From assembly GCA_003260075.1 (NCBI GenBank), contig QLIY01000567.1:42140-106139 (forward strand): 64,000 bases of DNA. The letters are read 5' to 3'. The notes beneath the pieces are model-generated. The model worked only from the letters and a program-made list of their open reading frames with translations. It made no database searches and was not told the origin of the DNA. Source of the stretch: Phallusia mammillata. Its lineage: Eukaryota > Chordata > Ascidiacea > Phlebobranchia > Ascidiidae. Each line of letters starts with the position of its first letter. Within the stretch, counting starts at the first letter, position 1. Both the position numbers and the translations under genes were made by a program. This document shows positions 41,381 through 52,241 of the stretch, piece by piece.

Positions 41381-42322
41381 GTTGCCATATTTTGCTTTGT
41401 GGATTTTGTTTTCTTTAATTTAATATTTGATATTTGTTTTCGTTTGCGTTTTGAACTGAGTTTGTTTATAGTTTGACGTTTGAACCAAGCATAATGGTGA
41501 ACACTAAACCTTGACGCTTTATAGAATAAGTTTTAAACAAGCTAATTGGCAATGCCGTGATCTACACTCAATTAAAAAGTGTTTAAATCATTTGTTCACC
41601 GAAATACAATATGATATTTATGTTGTTCAATTCACATTCAATGTGAACTGTACTCAAGTTCAAATGTGGCTCTTTTTTACTACACCTTAAATTTTTATTT
41701 TAAAAAAATCAATATTATCCTTAAGTGAAAAACATCGGTATGAGGCACCAAAGAAACCAAGTGCTAGCCACATGACGTCATCGTGTACCGACGACCCAAG
41801 GGCGCCACCTAGAATTAAAAATCAGAAATATGTCTCTATGTTTTACCGCGAAGGGACCTCAAAATTGATATAAACCCAGTCAGAATTAGTAACACATCAC
41901 CACATGTAGCAATGTAAATGTAATTTAATACGCATACACTTACATACCAATTTTTGTTGTGTTTATGTTTTAATTTTGCACCCATTTTCATTTGTTTTGG
42001 ATGGTAGTTGTCACTGTTTTATTTTACGGATTTTTAGTTTAGTTTTATGTTAAAAATAATTTGTGTTTTGTTTTTGTTGCACTTTGTCTTGTCTTATAGT
42101 TTTTCACATTTTTTTTCCATTTCACAATAAATTTTAATTTTTACTTTTATTTTATTGGTGTTGTTTTCTTTTGTTTGGTTTGCAGTGCAATCAACACTTG
42201 TTTTATCAAATATAGCTATCAGCCAATTAGTCTTATTTCAATTACTTCTTTAGCGTGCTGTAATATTCTGCTTTTTAAAAGTTCAGTTTAAGTTAGACCG
42301 CTACGGCCCCAAACCTAGGGAA

Positions 42323-42465
42323 TGTATGCACCCAAACGGGTATGTAGGCATTCCAGGGGTATGTATGCACTCAAAGGGGTATGTAGGCATTCCAGGGGTT
42401 GTAGGTGCCCAAAGGGGTATGTGGGCATTCAAGGGGTATGAAGGTGCCCAAGGGGTCGTGGGACT
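42323..42465. repeat. Minisatellite with GGGTATGTAGGCATTCCAGG units
   Basis: Alternating blocks of about 20 bp, GGGTATGTAGGCATTCCAGG and GTGCCCAAAGGGGTATG-like, are repeated roughly six times. The open frame over it (GYVGIPG repeats) follows from the repeat and has no splice support. Confidence 0.7.
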
Positions 42466-43159
42466 GGCCTGGGAAAATTTAAATGTTTTTCTAAAAAAAA
42501 TCTATGTTCAGTTTCAATTAAGTTTTTAAATTACTACCAGGCAAACTCTGGTACCGAAAATCAAAATATTTTTTGTTTCGAAAGTAATCATTGATCAACT
42601 GATTCTGTGGTCCGCTGCATTAATTTGCTATTCAGTTTTTTTACAAACTATACTGGACATGCCTTTAAATTGAAATGGGTTGTAGCATAAAGGAGATCAG
42701 AACCCAAAATGTATTTAATAGGTTGTGTTCGTATCTTAGTCGGTTATTGCGTCCAGGTTGTGTTCGTATCTTAGTCGGTTATTGCGTCCCCTGAAATCAC
42801 ACAACGGACCCGTTGAAGTTCCGCAACAGACTGGTAAGCGGGCTTGAAATTCCAAACGTACAAAGTCCGTATCAGGCCTCACGGTTAGATTTACTAAGAT
42901 GTAAGTACGGCACAAATGTGCCCTAGTGTAAAGTCAAGTGTGAACCAAGCCCCTTTTAAAACCTTACCCCAGTGCTACATAATACTTACAACTCTATTCC
43001 GCGAACCGTATGTTGGAACCACTAAAAATAGATCCCTAACTACAAAAGGGGTCAATCACTGAACTGGCAGTCAACATAACAGAAAATGTTATGAACCCAG
43101 TCCAATCATCGCTGCCAGTCCTCTTGGTATTATACCGAATTAGCCGCCAAGCATCCCCA

Positions 43160-43336
43160 CATATAGCTAGGAACAGGCTAGTAAAATGAAGCCTGCGACG
43201 GGATTCGAACCCATGACATCCGGCACTTGCGCTCTACCAACTGAGCTCCACTCAGTAGTGAGTCCGTCGAAAGTCGAATCACAAGTACCGTTACCTGCCT
43301 CGTATGCTGCACGTGTTAGACCCTTTGGGCGAGATC
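43160..43336 (-). mobile_element. tRNA-related SINE copy
   Basis: On the minus strand it carries a D-arm-like A box (GAGCTCAGTTGGTAGAGCG) and a T-arm-like B box (GGGTTCGAATCCCGT), with no clean acceptor stem. The upstream part (GCAGGTAACGGTACTTGTGA) is shared with the copy at 61470-61650. A shared non-tRNA flank argues for a SINE rather than a tRNA gene. Confidence 0.65.
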
Positions 43337-43530
43337 CAGTAGTGGGATTCAAATTTTTTGTCAGCCGGTTCTATCACAAAAGTCGGGGGGGGGGTGAAAA
43401 AATCGGTGTATCAAATAAGATGCAAAAATCCATTGAGAGTAACCAGTATTGCTAACTGGTTCGCTGATCTTATACAATTTCGTGAGACGGTTCTGTAGAA
43501 CCGGTGCGAACCGACTGAATCCCACAACTG
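43337..43530. mobile_element. hAT-type element interrupted by a 10-G run
   Basis: Ends CAGTAGTGGGATTCAAA and CTGAATCCCACAACTG, with flanks GCGAGATC and GCCTGATC (6 of 8). Same family as 52641-52820 (CAGCCGGTTCTATCACAAAA inside). G 43385-43394 breaks it. Confidence 0.8.
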
Positions 43531-44206
43531 GCCTGATCACAGCATTAAATTTATGTTCATCTTATTTAAACCAAGTCCCAATTTTAGTGTTTTGGAGCCT
43601 ACTCGTTTAGCCAGGAGTTCGGACATTGACGTACAACACGTGACGGACGCTCAAACACGAACGGCTGTCATGCGTCAGCGATTTAACCCTTCGTCAAGTG
43701 TGCGGGATCGAGCAATGCGTGACGTCCACTTCGAGGAACGTTAAATCCACGTTACGCAAATGAGTGTGGTTTTCAATAGGGCGTTTTTTTGTTGTTCTTT
43801 GTGGCCGAGATTAAAGCTATTGAGATTATTGCGTGTTGTTTAAAAATTTTAATTTTTCTATCTTGTTCTATTGTATTGTATGTTACGAATAAAGCTGTCT
43901 TGTCAAAAAACGTACCTTGAATTTCACCACATTTATCTGTACAAAATCTGTAACAAAACAGTAAAATCCTTGGTTTAATTTTTTTATCGATTTTCAGGAA
44001 CTGATGATACCATTTAGGCGAAATATATTTTCCTATGCCAATAAACATACTAAATTTGTTTAAACCAAGGATTTTACCATCTATTGATTTTACTGTTTTA
44101 TTGTTGAAAGAGGCAAACAGTTATCGTCAGGTTAAGACCTGCTCCGATTCGAACCCAACTCAAAACCTGACCACGACCCCAACAGGGCAAATAACGTGTT
44201 TTAAAT

Positions 44207-44335
44207 CAGTGGTCGGCAACCGCCGGTCCGCGGCCCTTTTTGTTGCTAAATATTTGTAGTTTTTTGAAGACCGGTCCGCTATAAAATTTCACTTTCTAAA
44301 GCGGTCCGCAGTGCAAAAAAGGTTGCCGACCCCTG
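44207..44335. mobile_element. hAT-type element (CAGTGGTCGGCAACC family)
   Basis: Ends CAGTGGTCGGCAACC and GGTTGCCGACCCCTG, with exact 8-bp flanks TTTTAAAT (44199-44206 and 44336-44343). It lies just beyond the 3' end of FUZ. Confidence 0.9.
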
Positions 44336-44560
44336 TTTTAAATGACGCCTTTTCATCATAAAGTATACCTTGTTTGGAGAGGTGCGCGTTACTGCAAAAA
44401 ATATATGATGTATTAAAGTGCAAGGCAAATACGAAACAACATACAAAGCACCGATTGAACATTAAAACAAACATAGCAACATGTGTATATAAAACGGGTA
44501 CTTCATTTGGCCGAGCACCTAATAAATCTATGGTGTACTATACGCTCTATACAAGTAGGT

Positions 44561-47500
44561 TCACAGTGCTAACAACGCACCATCCTTGCATACAGCATCT
44601 AATGTGCTCTCAGTCAAGTTCTGCAAGGCGAAGGTAGGTGCTTCCGGTTTGTAGAGCGCAAAAATCTGATACGGAGGGCGCCAAAGGGCAAAGCACTTAT
44701 GTGAGGTCATACATCGGTAGTGCGCCAAACCGGCGTGAGGTGAAAGGTCATCCGCGGGCAAAGGTGAATCTTCAACGCTGTCAGGGAGTGGAAATGAAGT
44801 GCCGACCACATGTCTGGAAAGGCAAGGATACAAAATTTGATGCGATAAACAATTGCATGGAATAGCGGTTAATGTTGTTTTGTCACATTAGTAACATTAA
44901 CCCAAACTTGTTTAGATTCTGAACCACTATGAGGCAAAACTTCTTCCTTGCTATGACTTTGTTAAGTTAAATTAAGGGTCGGCAACCCCTGGAACGTGGT
45001 GATTATTGATGGGCGCAAAATATTGTTCTCTTTCACGCACTTTTTATATATCGAACTATTACCATGTTTGTTTTGATGGAAATCCTTGATCACTATTGAA
45101 ATTAGCTGGCACAAACAAGTATTACACACAAAAAGGTTGGTAGGCGAAGCCATTATTTTTTGCACACAGTGAATAAATCGGCTATCGACGTTCAAAATGT
45201 TGTCGACTTTTGAGTTACATTCACTCACTTGTAAAATTCACAAAGTCGAAAATAAATCCACGACGAGTCGATTTTCTGGCGGTCTCCCTTTTGTTTCCGT
45301 CGCTTAAGATGATCGCTGGTGTCGGTGCCGATCTGCGGCGATATGTGAGACAAACATCGGTGTGCGTCGGCATCGATAAGCAGGAAACCCAGAAGGGCGC
45401 TTGGAAGACTTGATTTTAGATGTGTGGGAATGTTTTCGGATCGGGCACATTTTTGCAATGTGTTGGTCCCAGGGCCCCAAAATCTTAAAATTTTGGAGAA
45501 AACTTTTAAGACGTGAAGGTTGAAAATAAAGAAGATTGAATTTTGTTTGAGATTGACTTTGCAAAGTTTAAATATTTTGAAAGAAATAAACCAAATGTTA
45601 CAACAGCACATACATATTTACAACTATTATTGTTATTTGCCGGGCTGTCAAGACCTTTTTTGTGATAAGGTAATTAAATTGGTTCTTAACCTTGTAACCA
45701 GCATCCATGTAAGCCTGTGGCAGTTGTTTATGAGATGGTAAGACAAATAAGCAATTTTGTTGTACATTGTACCTTCTCAATGACCCATAATAACTATTTG
45801 CTCTTCACTACTGGCCATTACACCAACATGAATAATATTGCTTTGTCTATCAAGGTGGACAATCTCAATTATCTAGCTTTTGAGGCAACGGCTCCGCACC
45901 TTTTTTGACAAATTCATCCCTTAACAATTTAAAGCATTTTAATTTATTCTATTATACTACATAGCAGATGCTAAATCATGTAAGGTACTGTATTTAAAAT
46001 TGGGTCTTTTATCAACTTCACAGGTTATATTCGCAGAGTTTGTCTTTTTTAAAACCACATGTACAAATTAAAGTTAAATTCCCCCCTCAAGTTTTAAAAA
46101 TCCTTTCTTGGGAGCAGTTTCTTCCTGGTTGGGAACAACTGTTTTAAGGTGTCAGCACGGAATATAAAGCAATACCTTGAAAACGTACGTACCGTTCCAC
46201 ATAGGCATTTTGAACATGAGGGGGGGGGGGGAACACTACTGAAATCAGCTGGCACAACAACTACTACACAAAAAGGTTGACACGCGCAGCTATTATTTGT
46301 TGGAAACAGTAAATGAATCGACTTGCGACGTTTAAAAGGTTGCCGACTTTTGAGTTACATTCACTCACTTGTAAAATTCACAAAGTCGAAAATAAATCCA
46401 CGACGAGTCGATTTTCTGGCGGTCTCCCTTTTGCTTCCGTCTCTTAAGATGATCACTGGTGTCGGTGCCGATCTGCGGCGATATATGAGACAAACATCGG
46501 TGAGCGTCGGCGTCAATGAGCAGGAAGCCCAAAAGCGCGCTTGGAAGACTTGATTTTAGGTGTGTGGGAATGTTTTCGGATCGAGCACACTTTTGCAATG
46601 TGTTGGTCCCAGGTCCCCAAAATCTGATAATTTTAAAGAAATCGAAATGAGAAGGTTGAAAAAGGAAGTAGATTGAATTTTGTTGGAGATGTAGCTTGAC
46701 GGACTTACAAGGTTTACATATTTTAAAGAGGAATAAACTAAATGTTACAACAGTGCATAGATAGAACATTTAAACATACATAATAAATACTATCATTGTT
46801 ATTTGCAAGCCTGTCAAGACCTTTTTTTTACAAAGTTTCAATTTAATTGGTTCTTAACTTTGACACCATCATCCACTTGGAGCAATTAGCTGAAAGATGC
46901 AGAGACAAATAAGAAGACTATCACACCAAGGCAAAGTTTTGTCCTACATTGTACTTTCTTAATTGACCGACATTAATTAACTTTGTTTTTATATTTTTAC
47001 TACTTCTAACCAAATTTAATGCCAATACACCAGTCCACTTGGTCTGTCAAGGTGGACAATCTCATCTATCTAGCTTATAAGGTATTGACACAGAATATAA
47101 ACCAAATACCTTGAAAACGTACTTACCGTTCTACGTAAGCATTTTGAACATGAGCTAGCGACGGTTGGGGTCCACATAAAACACATGCTCGAACCCCACC
47201 AGAGCTGTTATTACCCACCCCTGTCACAAGGGTAAAGATAAGGAGCCTGTGGGGTATATTGGGGCTGCTGTGTGGCAGATAGACGGCCACATCAGATGAA
47301 GTTACAGAAGTAGGAGCAATACTGATAAGCTGTCAAAACGAAAAGTTTAATTCATGTAACCTACATTGTATACACACTAATAGGTCTTTAGTTTTTATGT
47401 CAGAAGTTTTGTCTTTAGTGATGGGATGAGTACCTGGTACTTGGTATTAATGGTATTAAACAATTTCAGTGGTACAAATACTCAGTGTCGAAATTTTTTA

Positions 47501-50500
47501 CCTCAGTTTTTGATACCTACGTTTGATAGCAAAGGCCAGTTTTCACTATCAGAATTCGGGCAACTTTTGGGGGGGGGGCCACATAAAACACATGCTCGAA
47601 CCCCACCAGAGCTGCTACTACCCACCCCTGTCACCAGGGTAAAGATAAGTAGCCTGTGGGGTATATTGGGGCTGCTGTGTGGCAGATAGACGGCCACAGG
47701 GGGGGGGGCATACATACTAATAGGTCTTCAGTTTTGTCTTTAGTGGGATAAGTACCTGATACTCGGTATTGATGGTATATTTTTACCTCAGTTTTTGATA
47801 CCTATGTTTGATAGCAAAGGCCAGTTTTCACTATCAGAATTCGGGCAACTTTTTGCCAAAATTTGCTTTGGACAGCACAAAATGGGGTTCCGCCAGGTTA
47901 AGTATATTTTTATCGCTATGATGTGGAGACAACATTTTTCTACATGCTTCTGCATGTCGATCACCCATGCCAGATAAATTAGCTAGTGATATACAACTAA
48001 GTGCAACACTTTATTTAAGTACTCAGTAATCAGTATCAAAGGTATTTGCATGTGATACAATTGTTCGGTCTCGGTACTCTACTCGCTTCAAAACCTGGTA
48101 TCATCCCATCACTAATTGTCTTGCTGCTGCCTTAATTTAATGCATAACTTAAAACAAAAATTTCTAGGCATAAGTAGGCTATATATATATATTGTTGGAA
48201 ACATTGTAATTTATGTTTAAGTTTGTGTTGGGGGGGGGGGTAAGTAGGCTATATATATATTGTTGGAAACATTGTAATTTATGTTTAAGTTTGTGTTGTT
48301 GCTTAAATGTACAATAATATGGCTCTTACTCTTCCTAGAAGTGCAAGTTCCTGTCCAGTCAGCATCCACCATTTGTTTGTAGCGCAAACTACTTTGCCAT
48401 TTACAACCAAGCAGCCATATGTACTATCAGCAGCTTCCACAAAAGCTTGTAAATGCTCCTATAAAAAGTCACCAAATTCAAAATGAATTGACTAAAACTT
48501 TTGGTTAGGCCAAATACCATGTTTAGGATATACAGTACAACAAGAAATGTAGTTTTTATCCTGACAATAAACTTCTTGCCAGATACTTAGTCGCCCCATA
48601 TGTGAGCGTAAAAAAGCTGTCATGTACTATACTTAAAAAAAGCTCTCGTGTGTAGCATTTTAATAGAGTTTTCTAGTACTTTTGATATACATAAGGAGTC
48701 TTACATGTAAAAGCTTGGCATCTTCTTTTATCACAATGTCCACACTATGAGTAAGCCCTCCAAATAGTTTTAAACCTTTTTCTTGTGCCCCTGGCAAATC
48801 TGCAATTTACAGAAAAAGGTCACAAATATATAGTGTAGGTGTAAAAGCTAAAAAGTCAATATATGATAAGCTGCAGAAAGTGCACACTATTTTAACCTAT
48901 AAGGCCACATCCGTTGCTTAGCCATTGTGAGCCAGTTTCTATGCCCAGTTGTGACATCGCACAGAATAGGTGAGGTATGACTTTTAAGCCTGTTACTTCC
49001 GACAATCTAAGGTGCTGTTGGATGGCTACACTAGCCAATAAAGCCGATTTCCGTCACCAGCTGCACTGATAAGACCTTATAGGTCGAAACAGTGTGTAGT
49101 GTCTGCAGCATATAGTGTAGATATTTAATAAAAAAGGCACTTAAAAATATAGTACCTGGGTCTAAAAAGGTATCAACAAGTTGATGACATGCCCGGAGGT
49201 CCTTTTTTAGTCGATCCACATTCTGAATAGTTGTAAGTTCACTCAGTCCTAAGATATTTAAGGATATTGTAACAGTTCCACTGGTTTTATTTCAGTATAA
49301 GTTTTTGTGCCTTTTAAATGGCAAAACAAAACATATGCTTCTACATATAAAACCAGGATATATTTTTTTTAAAAGTCACAATGTTACACATACAACACTG
49401 TATTATTATTATTTAAAACAAGATTGGAAACAGATTTACCTGTTAATAAGACAAGGGCATGAAAAATATTGTCTAACAGTCGAAGGAGATGGGCATCAGT
49501 AACAGTTGATGAAGAATTTCTGGCATTACTTTCTAGTTCAACACCAGAATTGCTACTTTTTTGTGCACAATGTCCCAAAAATTTATCCTCATTAGGTGCA
49601 ACTGCGATGAGCACAATACTGTCTGCAACACAAACAAACATCTCATTATGCATTAATTTTCTTTGGGACAACATATGCAAGGACAAAGACATAGTGAAAA
49701 GGCATTTCCAGACACATTTTGTTAATTTAAATTTATCGAGTTTTTTTGCAATGAACTGAAGATATCAGTATTTTATTTTTTAGGAAAGCTTTTCTAAGAT
49801 ATATACTGTCACATATTTCAGCAAACCAACAAACTTAGTGTGGACTATGGTATAGAGACCAATTGTCATCCTGTTTATTTTGATGGAATTTATACCACAA
49901 TTAATTTACCTTCATATATTTTCCACACAATTCGGTGATCAGCAGATAAGGTACTTATCAATTTGACATCTCTGTTAAGACCGAACATGTGAACTCCATT
50001 AAGGGACCCAACAACAGGAAAAGAAAGTGGCTGACATCCTGTAAAAAACAAGCTCTTTATTTTTGAATATCAAATCTAAGATATCCTTCCCATGCATATT
50101 TCACTAACCAGCTTCAAACCATTAATCATAAAAGTATAATTTGAACTGCTAAGGTATTAAACCACAGTAAACTTTGCTTAATCCAGACACATTTGGATCA
50201 AAAAAATGTGAATTAGGTGATGATATGGATTAACCGATGTCAATTAGTTAAAGCCTTGCCACATTATAATCATTTGTGCAAGTTTTTTTCTAAATTAGGC
50301 GAAGAACTGGTTTGTTTTAACTGATGTTTGCTATTTTATTTGTTTCTATAGAACTAACTGTGTTGCACCAGTGGCAGTATTACTGGTGCATAATTAGTGC
50401 CGACGATTATTTTTGGTGACTTCTTGTGCCACATTGGATTTTATGGCACATTTCGCCAAGATCTCGGGTGTGCACGAAGAATTTTCAGATGTGCAAGTGT

Positions 50501-50934
50501 GCACAAACCAGTTAAGTGTGCACCACATCAGGAAAAAGCTAACCGATTTACAAATATTTAGCAAAATCTCAAAATAACCATCAAATGCAATTGCGCCACT
50601 GGTTAACTAATGTAACCAATCTGAAAAACAGAAGTTATTTAGCGTCCAGGCCTAATGTTTGTCAATAACACAAGAAAACAACAGAAAATTTTCACCGAAG
50701 GCTTCTTTCGAGGGGTGGTCAAGTGTGCAAACAAACTTGAAAAAAAAGTCTCGGGTGTGCAGCTGCCATACTATCCATACTGGTTCTTGTGCATGTTTGC
50801 GACCGCCATACAACCATCTAACTTTACAGCACACAATTACAAAACATTAAACGAAATATAAATTTACCTGGTTTAGTTCTGGTCAATAAAGGGATTCCGC
50901 CAGCTGCCGTTATACATACAATGTGCTCTGCCAT
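44561..50934 (-). CDS. FUZ: Fuzzy planar cell polarity protein (CPLANE)
   Basis: Nine exons join in phase into 468 residues: 50934-50868, 50038-49910, 49622-49440, 49248-49156, 48799-48705, 48458-48330, 47329-47127, exon 8 (45483-45229, or its copy 46623-46369) and 44813-44561. Family landmarks in order: a CITAAGGIPLLTR start, PVVGSLNGVHMFG, IQNVDRLKKDLRACHQLVD, ATNKWWMLTGQELALL, VAVYLPHSSPNIPHRLL, RACVLCGP, and LQNLTESTLDAVCKDGALLA at the end. FUZ binds INTU and WDPCP, forms longin-like folds, supports loading of ciliary transport machinery and is needed for ciliogenesis and Hedgehog output (known of the family). Vertebrate FUZ is about 418 residues. Exon 8 is doubled around a poly-G join and a partial exon 7 copy lies in intron 6, both probably assembly effects. 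It is divergent with the WAP-CCP gene. Confidence 0.93.
45090..47150. repeat. Two diverged copies of FUZ exon 8 and flanks, joined by a 12-G run
   Basis: Copy A (about 45090-46219) and copy B (46232 to about 47150) both contain exon 8 and the end of exon 7. Copy A is cut within exon 7 at GAACATGAG, followed by G 46220-46231 and then copy B. The exons differ at 15 of 255 bases, all silent, while the introns differ much more and have indels. Confidence 0.9.
47410..47860. repeat. Duplicated intron segment enclosing a partial FUZ exon 7 copy
   Basis: The stretch ending TTCGGGCAACTTTT occurs before G 47569-47578 and again to about 47853. Between G 47569-47578 and G 47699-47708 lies a 120-bp copy of the middle of FUZ exon 7 with several substitutions. 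Confidence 0.85.
48173..48299. repeat. Short duplication at an 11-G run in a FUZ intron
   Basis: TAAGTAGGCTATATATATAT to GTTTAAGTTTGTGTTG is repeated on both sides of G 48230-48240; the TA run differs in length. Confidence 0.8.
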
Positions 50935-51882
50935 GGTTGGAAAATGGAAAAAAATAAGTTCACGTTATAACTTGCAATTACAACACAAAACGGGACTTTT
51001 TCAACTGACAGAAGACCAAACTAAGGTTATTTACATTGACACGCTTGGCTAAGTTTGACAATAGAAATACAATGATAATTATTTTTATGTATTATTTTGT
51101 ATTGTCAAATCAAACTCACCATTAATCACTTTAAATTTTAACCCCAGCTTTTTAAACCATTTCTTAAAGTATTTGTCACGCTAGCGTTGTCTAGTAATTA
51201 ATTTTCGGCGAGCTGCTCTGAGATACAAAAAACTACTGCTATTTCCGTGCCCGTACTAATGTATAAATTATAATGCGATAGGTGGTCAAGATGTGTTTGT
51301 ATTTATCCGAGTTTCAACTCTGGGGCCCTTGGCCAGCAAAACTGTTTAACAGGATTTTTTACATTCAGAACTTGCATTGCTGGCCGCTGATGTCACGGTC
51401 ACATTTTTATGGGGTGTGTCTGGCCTGGCTGTCTACAGTAACGCTCTATTTGTCTATCATGGTTTGTGCGTAGGAGGTCTTGACTACACATGTGTGGAGA
51501 ATTGACAAGTTTAAGAAGGCCTGGCCTACTTGAAATCATTTTTAAGGTTTAGAACTGTTCAGTGTCTGGTTATTGATCAAACCAATAATATTTTTTGAAA
51601 AACTTGTATTAGCAACAACAACAAGATAAACAGAAAGTTAAATAGGTTTAGTTTTAGTTGTAGCGGTTACAAATGACATTTAGTCCAAAACTAAAGCATC
51701 CATTGAAGAATGTGATTGTGTTTTTACAAACATTCCCATGTGTTACAGCAAAATTTATGGGGATTAGTGATTGTCTTAGGCTGCCTCTTAGCGGTTCTTT
51801 ACCTGTGGCCTGTAAGTAATTGCCCCCCAAGATGTATTTTACATTTTGCCGGGGGTAAATTGATTTTTATTTTTAAATCTTA

Positions 51883-51906
51883 TGACGTCATGCCTTTGTG
51901 ACGTCA
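51883..51906. promoter_or_regulatory. Two perfect CRE palindromes between divergent genes
   Basis: TGACGTCA occurs at 51883-51890 and again at 51899-51906, 16 bp start to start. This is the full CREB/ATF site. They lie between FUZ (starts 50934, minus) and the WAP-CCP gene (starts 52242, plus), nearer the latter and about 160 bp upstream of its TATA box. Regulatory use is inferred from sequence and place. Confidence 0.5.
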
Positions 51907-52052
51907 TAGTTGATAACATTAGTTTCGTTACATGAAATCTGTTTAGTTGTTCTCAATCTCAGGTCAGGACTCAGGAGTAGCCATAACAAAACAAGATAGT
52001 AAAACAGACCAGGTTGATCATTAGTTTAAGATAAATTTAAGTGTTATTTCAG

Positions 52053-52060
52053 TATAAATA
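52053..52060 (+). promoter_or_regulatory. TATA box of the WAP-CCP gene
   Basis: TATAAATA within CAGTATAAATAGCAGC, 189 bp before the ATG at 52242. It fits a start site near 52085. Confidence 0.45.
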
Positions 52061-52241
52061 GCAGCACTGTGTTTAACGTGCCATATATATAGTTATAACT
52101 CTAAATTTGTTTACAAAAACAGGTGGCTAAAATTGTTTACTCATGAAATTAAATCTAATAAATCTAATAAAAAATTGGGGTGACAACAGAAATCACCCCA
52201 TAAAGTTCTCGTTACTAATTAGCTGCTATTAAAGTGGAAAA

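Noticed and set aside
42326-42529. Last exon of CIMIP2C with GYVGIPG repeats
   Set aside because: The frame is produced by a minisatellite and no acceptor in the required phase precedes it.
43186-43260. Functional tRNA gene on the minus strand
   Set aside because: A and B boxes are present but the acceptor and anticodon stems do not pair, and the flank is shared with a second copy, so a SINE is more likely.
45225-46769. Two separate single-exon genes of 128 and 134 residues
   Set aside because: They are FUZ exon 8 read through into intron; the conserved part begins after the acceptor and joins exon 7 in phase.
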